Source: an uncultured Planctomycetaceae bacterium (GTDB lineage Bacteria > Planctomycetota > Planctomycetia > Pirellulales > Pirellulaceae). Taken from it: DNA of 8,127 nt. Below are positions 6,392 through 8,127 of the stretch, in pieces (the first letter of the stretch is position 1; every line of letters begins with the position of its first letter). The DNA lies in assembly GCA_903927685.1 (NCBI GenBank), contig CAIYOB010000300.1:1-8127 (forward strand), given 5' to 3'. A program made the position numbers and the translations under genes. Below the pieces are notes generated by a model. That model made no database searches and was not told the DNA's origin. It saw nothing but the letters and a program-made list of their open reading frames with translations.

Positions 6392-7279
6392 CTACAGCAG
6401 CCCGTACGCGCCCAACGTCACGCGCAGCTTGGCCTCGCCGGCTTCGTCCAGCGGCGTCATGGGCAGCCGCAGTTCGCCGCTGTCCCGGCCTAGCAGCCTC
6501 ATGGCCGCCTTGATCGGGATCGGATTGGTGGCCAGGCCCAGCATGTCCCGGCACAGCGGGAACAGCCGGTGGTGCAGTTGCCGCGCCTTGCGGACATCGC
6601 TGGCCGCATAGGCGTTGCACAACTCGATCACCTCGCGCGGCATGATATTGCCCACGACCGAGACCACGCCCTCGCCGCCGATGGACAGCAGCGGCAGGGT
6701 CAGGCTGTCGTCGCCGCTGAGGACCGTCAAGTTGCTGCAGGCGATGATCTGCGAGGCCTGGTCCAGCGAACCCGTCGCTTCCTTGACCATCGTCACGTTT
6801 TCCAAGTCGCCCAGTCGGCAGATCGTGTCCGGCTCGATGTTCTTCGCCGTGCGGCCAGGAATGTTGTAGATGCACAGCGGAATGCCCACCGTCTCGGCGA
6901 TCGCCTTGAAGTGCAGATAGAAGCCCTCCTGGGTCGGCTTGTTATAGTACGGCCCGACCAGCAACGCCGCATCGGCCCCTTCCTTGGCCGCCCATTTCGT
7001 CAAACGGATGGCTTCGGTCGTGGAATTTGAGCCCGTGCCGGCCATGACCTTGATCCGTCCCGCCGCCGCCTGCACCGTCTCGGAGATCACCCGTTCGTGC
7101 TCCTCGTGGGACAGCGTGGGGCATTCGCCCGTCGTCCCCACGGGGCAAACGCACGTCGTGCCGGCCTGGACCTGGAATTCGACCTGCTTGCGCAAGGTGG
7201 CGAAATCGACTTGCCCATCCTTGAACGGAGTCACAATGGCCACGGACAGACCGGCGAAGGCAGAACCTTTTCGAGACAT
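6392..7279 (-). CDS. dapA: 4-hydroxy-tetrahydrodipicolinate synthase
   Basis: 295 residues, the normal length for DapA, which condenses pyruvate with aspartate semialdehyde at the first committed step of diaminopimelate/lysine synthesis in the cytoplasm. Seen: substrate motif PVGTTGE with Thr49 and Thr50; [10 protein letters not shown] with Tyr112; IYNIPGRT with Tyr138 and Arg143; and the Schiff-base Lys166 in MVKEATGS. With an offset of 5 these match E. coli Thr44, Thr45, Tyr107, Tyr133, Arg138 and Lys161. Lysine-site positions His58, His61, Asn85, Glu89 and Tyr111 are kept, with Cys53 replacing E. coli Ser48, so feedback inhibition is plausible. The start at 7279 was chosen because homology begins at [19 protein letters not shown]; the frame is open to 7375 but the extra 32 residues look non-coding. 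It lies 129 bp downstream of the nitroreductase gene on the same strand, and a shared transcript is possible. Confidence 0.93.
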   Translation of the reverse strand: MSRKGSAFAGLSVAIVTPFKDGQVDFATLRKQVEFQVQAGTTCVCPVGTTGECPTLSHEEHERVISETVQAAAGRIKVMAGTGSNSTTEAIRLTKWAAKEGADAALLVGPYYNKPTQEGFYLHFKAIAETVGIPLCIYNIPGRTAKNIEPDTICRLGDLENVTMVKEATGSLDQASQIIACSNLTVLSGDDSLTLPLLSIGGEGVVSVVGNIMPREVIELCNAYAASDVRKARQLHHRLFPLCRDMLGLATNPIPIKAAMRLLGRDSGELRLPMTPLDEAGEAKLRVTLGAYGLL

Positions 7280-7323
7280 GGCAGGGAATCCACGGTACAG
7301 CGGGTGCGTGTGCTTCGGGACCG

Positions 7324-7351
7324 GGCCGCAACGGCCGATCTCCACCGGCCG
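7324..7351 (-). repeat. Overlapping alternative hairpins in the dapA leader
   Basis: GGCCG (7324-7328) can pair with CGGCC (7332-7336), or CGGCCG (7332-7337) can pair with CGGCCG (7346-7351). The two stems share 7332-7336, so they exclude each other. The pair lies about 45-70 bases upstream of the dapA start, in the 129-bp gap after the nitroreductase gene. Stems are only 5-6 bp and no T-run follows. Confidence 0.3.
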
Positions 7352-7387
7352 GACATGATATCGCCTGGGCCGCAAACTGGCAAAGGG

Positions 7388-7413
7388 GCATCGGGCTACC
7401 GCATCGGGCTACC
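7388..7413. repeat. Perfect 13-bp tandem duplication at the nitroreductase stop codon
   Basis: GCATCGGGCTACC occurs twice back to back, at 7388-7400 and 7401-7413. The second copy contains the nitroreductase stop codon (TAG read from 7411 to 7409), and the first repeats it downstream. It looks like a recent slippage duplication with no effect on the protein. Confidence 0.9.
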
Positions 7414-7933
7414 GCCCGCCGGCCAGTCCCCAGGGCACAATCTGCTCCAGCGGCTTACGGTCTACAACGTGGCGGTCCGGCGACGTGCTCTCGGCCGGAT
7501 AGCCCAGCGGCAGCAGGACAATCGGTTCGAGCTTGTCCGGCAGATTCAGCAGTTGAGCACAGCGTTTGGCGTCAAAGGCACAAATCCAGCAGGTGCCCAG
7601 GCCGATTTCGGCGGCGGCCAGCGTCATGTGGTCGACCGCAATCGCCACGTCGATGTCGCAATGGTCTTTGCCGTCCCGCCGCCGCCAGGCCTGGCGGTGG
7701 TCGCCGCACGCCACGATCAGCACGGAAGCGTGGGAGTGCGCGACCCAATCCGGCGCGATCTGGGCAATCAGCGTTGGGTCGTCGAGCACAAAGAACTGCC
7801 ACGGCTGGTTGTTGCAGGCCGAAGGCGCGACGCGTGCCGCTTCCAGCACGTACAACAGTTTATCCCGCTCCACTCGGCGCTCGGCATACTGCCGGATCGA
7901 ACACCGCTGTTTCATCAGCTCCAAGACTTGCAT
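7409..7933 (-). CDS. Nitroreductase-family FMN-dependent oxidoreductase
   Basis: 174 residues, typical of the short class of the nitroreductase superfamily: flavin enzymes that use NAD(P)H to reduce nitro, quinone or other electron-poor compounds, usually as cytoplasmic homodimers. Seen: the N-terminal FMN-phosphate motif R10-C-S12-I-R14-Q-Y; VAPSACNNQPWQFFV at 35-49; the helix AAAEIGLGTCW (107-116); the flavin-loop PLGYPAE (142-148); and the usual ending RKPLEQIV (159-166). The start at ATG 7933 is supported by homology and by GGGGAGA at 7942-7948, eight bases upstream. The natural substrate cannot be read from sequence. It precedes dapA on the same strand, but no functional link is evident; nothing here suggests replacement of the diaminopimelate-pathway reductase. 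A 13-bp tandem duplication covers its stop codon. Confidence 0.88.
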   Translation of the reverse strand: MQVLELMKQRCSIRQYAERRVERDKLLYVLEAARVAPSACNNQPWQFFVLDDPTLIAQIAPDWVAHSHASVLIVACGDHRQAWRRRDGKDHCDIDVAIAVDHMTLAAAEIGLGTCWICAFDAKRCAQLLNLPDKLEPIVLLPLGYPAESTSPDRHVVDRKPLEQIVPWGLAGGR

Positions 7934-7968
7934 ATCTGCTTCTCCCCGCCATCACGAACGGCTCTTTT

Positions 7969-7987
7969 GGACCCAACGAACGGGTCC
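7969..7987. promoter_or_regulatory. Palindromic site upstream of the nitroreductase gene
   Basis: GGACCC (7969-7974) and GGGTCC (7982-7987) form a perfect 6-bp inverted repeat with a 7-base spacer, 36 bases upstream of the nitroreductase ATG. The size and position suit a repressor operator or a leader hairpin. Leftward it is followed by AAAA, not T residues, so it is not a terminator. The assignment is tentative. Confidence 0.3.
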
Positions 7988-8015
7988 CGTGTGGCTTATT
8001 CATAATCGCTTGTGG

Positions 8016-8034
8016 TACGCGATTCCAGCCCGTA
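8016..8034. repeat. Degenerate palindrome of dispersed-repeat type
   Basis: TACGCGAT (8016-8023) faces AGCCCGTA (8027-8034) around TCC, with 6 of 8 positions paired. It reads like a decayed copy of the TACGGGCT-TCC-AGCCCGTA palindrome that I recall as common in planctomycete intergenic regions; that comparison is from memory. Confidence 0.3.
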
Positions 8035-8067
8035 GCATCGTTCACGAAATCGATTCCTCGTTGAACG

Positions 8068-8127
8068 CCAAGCCGGCAGGCGACGGCTTGGGTGGCCGCA
8101 TCCGGCTGATCCGCCGTCGCCTGCCGG
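8068..8127. repeat. Nested inverted repeats reaching the right edge (REP-like)
   Basis: CCAAGCCG (8068-8075) and CGGCTTGG (8084-8091) form a perfect 8-bp stem with an 8-base loop. Overlapping it, CCGGCAGGCGACGGC (8073-8087) is an exact reverse complement of GCCGTCGCCTGCCGG (8113-8127), a 15-bp stem with a 25-base loop that may extend past the window. Nested, alternative pairing in non-coding DNA is typical of repetitive extragenic palindromes. It could also be the 3' hairpin of a gene to the right. Confidence 0.6.

Noticed and set aside
6379..6417. Terminator or repeat at the convergent GH95/dapA ends (CTGCT-AC-AGCAG stem; GCGCCCAACG twice)
   Set aside because: The stem has a 2-base loop and no T-run, and the 10-bp direct repeat partly lies in dapA coding sequence. 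Neither supports a functional site.
7280..7375. Extended N-terminus for DapA
   Set aside because: The additional 32 residues have no DapA homology and overlap the structured leader; normal DapA length is obtained from 7279.

Overview
GC-rich bacterial DNA with strong G/C preference at third codon positions. The gene content fits a polysaccharide-degrading bacterium of the Planctomycetota or a related PVC lineage: a MutS-domain membrane protein, an IDH3-like NAD-type isocitrate dehydrogenase and secreted fucosidase/glucosidase-type glycoside hydrolases. This placement is an inference from gene content and could not be checked by a search.

Layout. (1) 1-926, minus strand: N-terminal 308 residues of a MutS-core protein with four predicted membrane segments; its ATPase domain lies beyond the left edge. 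(2) 927-1285: divergent intergenic region with small inverted repeats and a run of 15-bp imperfect repeats. (3) 1286-2308, plus: intact NAD-type isocitrate dehydrogenase. (4) 2309-4041, plus: a graveyard of carbohydrate-gene pieces. It holds an orphan 41-codon tail whose stop overlaps the next start (ATGA), a GH97 glycosidase broken into three pieces with two internal segments missing (including the catalytic region), and a short remnant resembling the N-terminal domain of a GH2 enzyme. (5) 4045-6372, plus: an intact, apparently secreted GH95 glycosidase with all expected catalytic residues. (6) 7933-6392, minus: a small nitroreductase-family flavoprotein followed by an intact DapA, ending 19 bp from the convergent GH95 stop. 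(7) 7934-8127: non-coding, with several inverted repeats, one of them a 15-bp perfect repeat that reaches the right edge.

How the genes relate. Isocitrate dehydrogenase (TCA cycle) and DapA (lysine and cell-wall diaminopimelate synthesis) are housekeeping genes flanking an eroding glycan-degradation cluster. GH97, the GH2-like remnant and GH95 probably once acted together on a fucose/galactose-containing polysaccharide; only GH95 looks functional now. I found no CRISPR array, tRNA, rRNA, transposase or convincing new multi-gene system. The observations most worth checking are the GH97 deletion scars, the Thr at the GH95 specificity position, the perfect 12-bp hairpin inside the GH95 gene and the membrane-anchored MutS-like protein.
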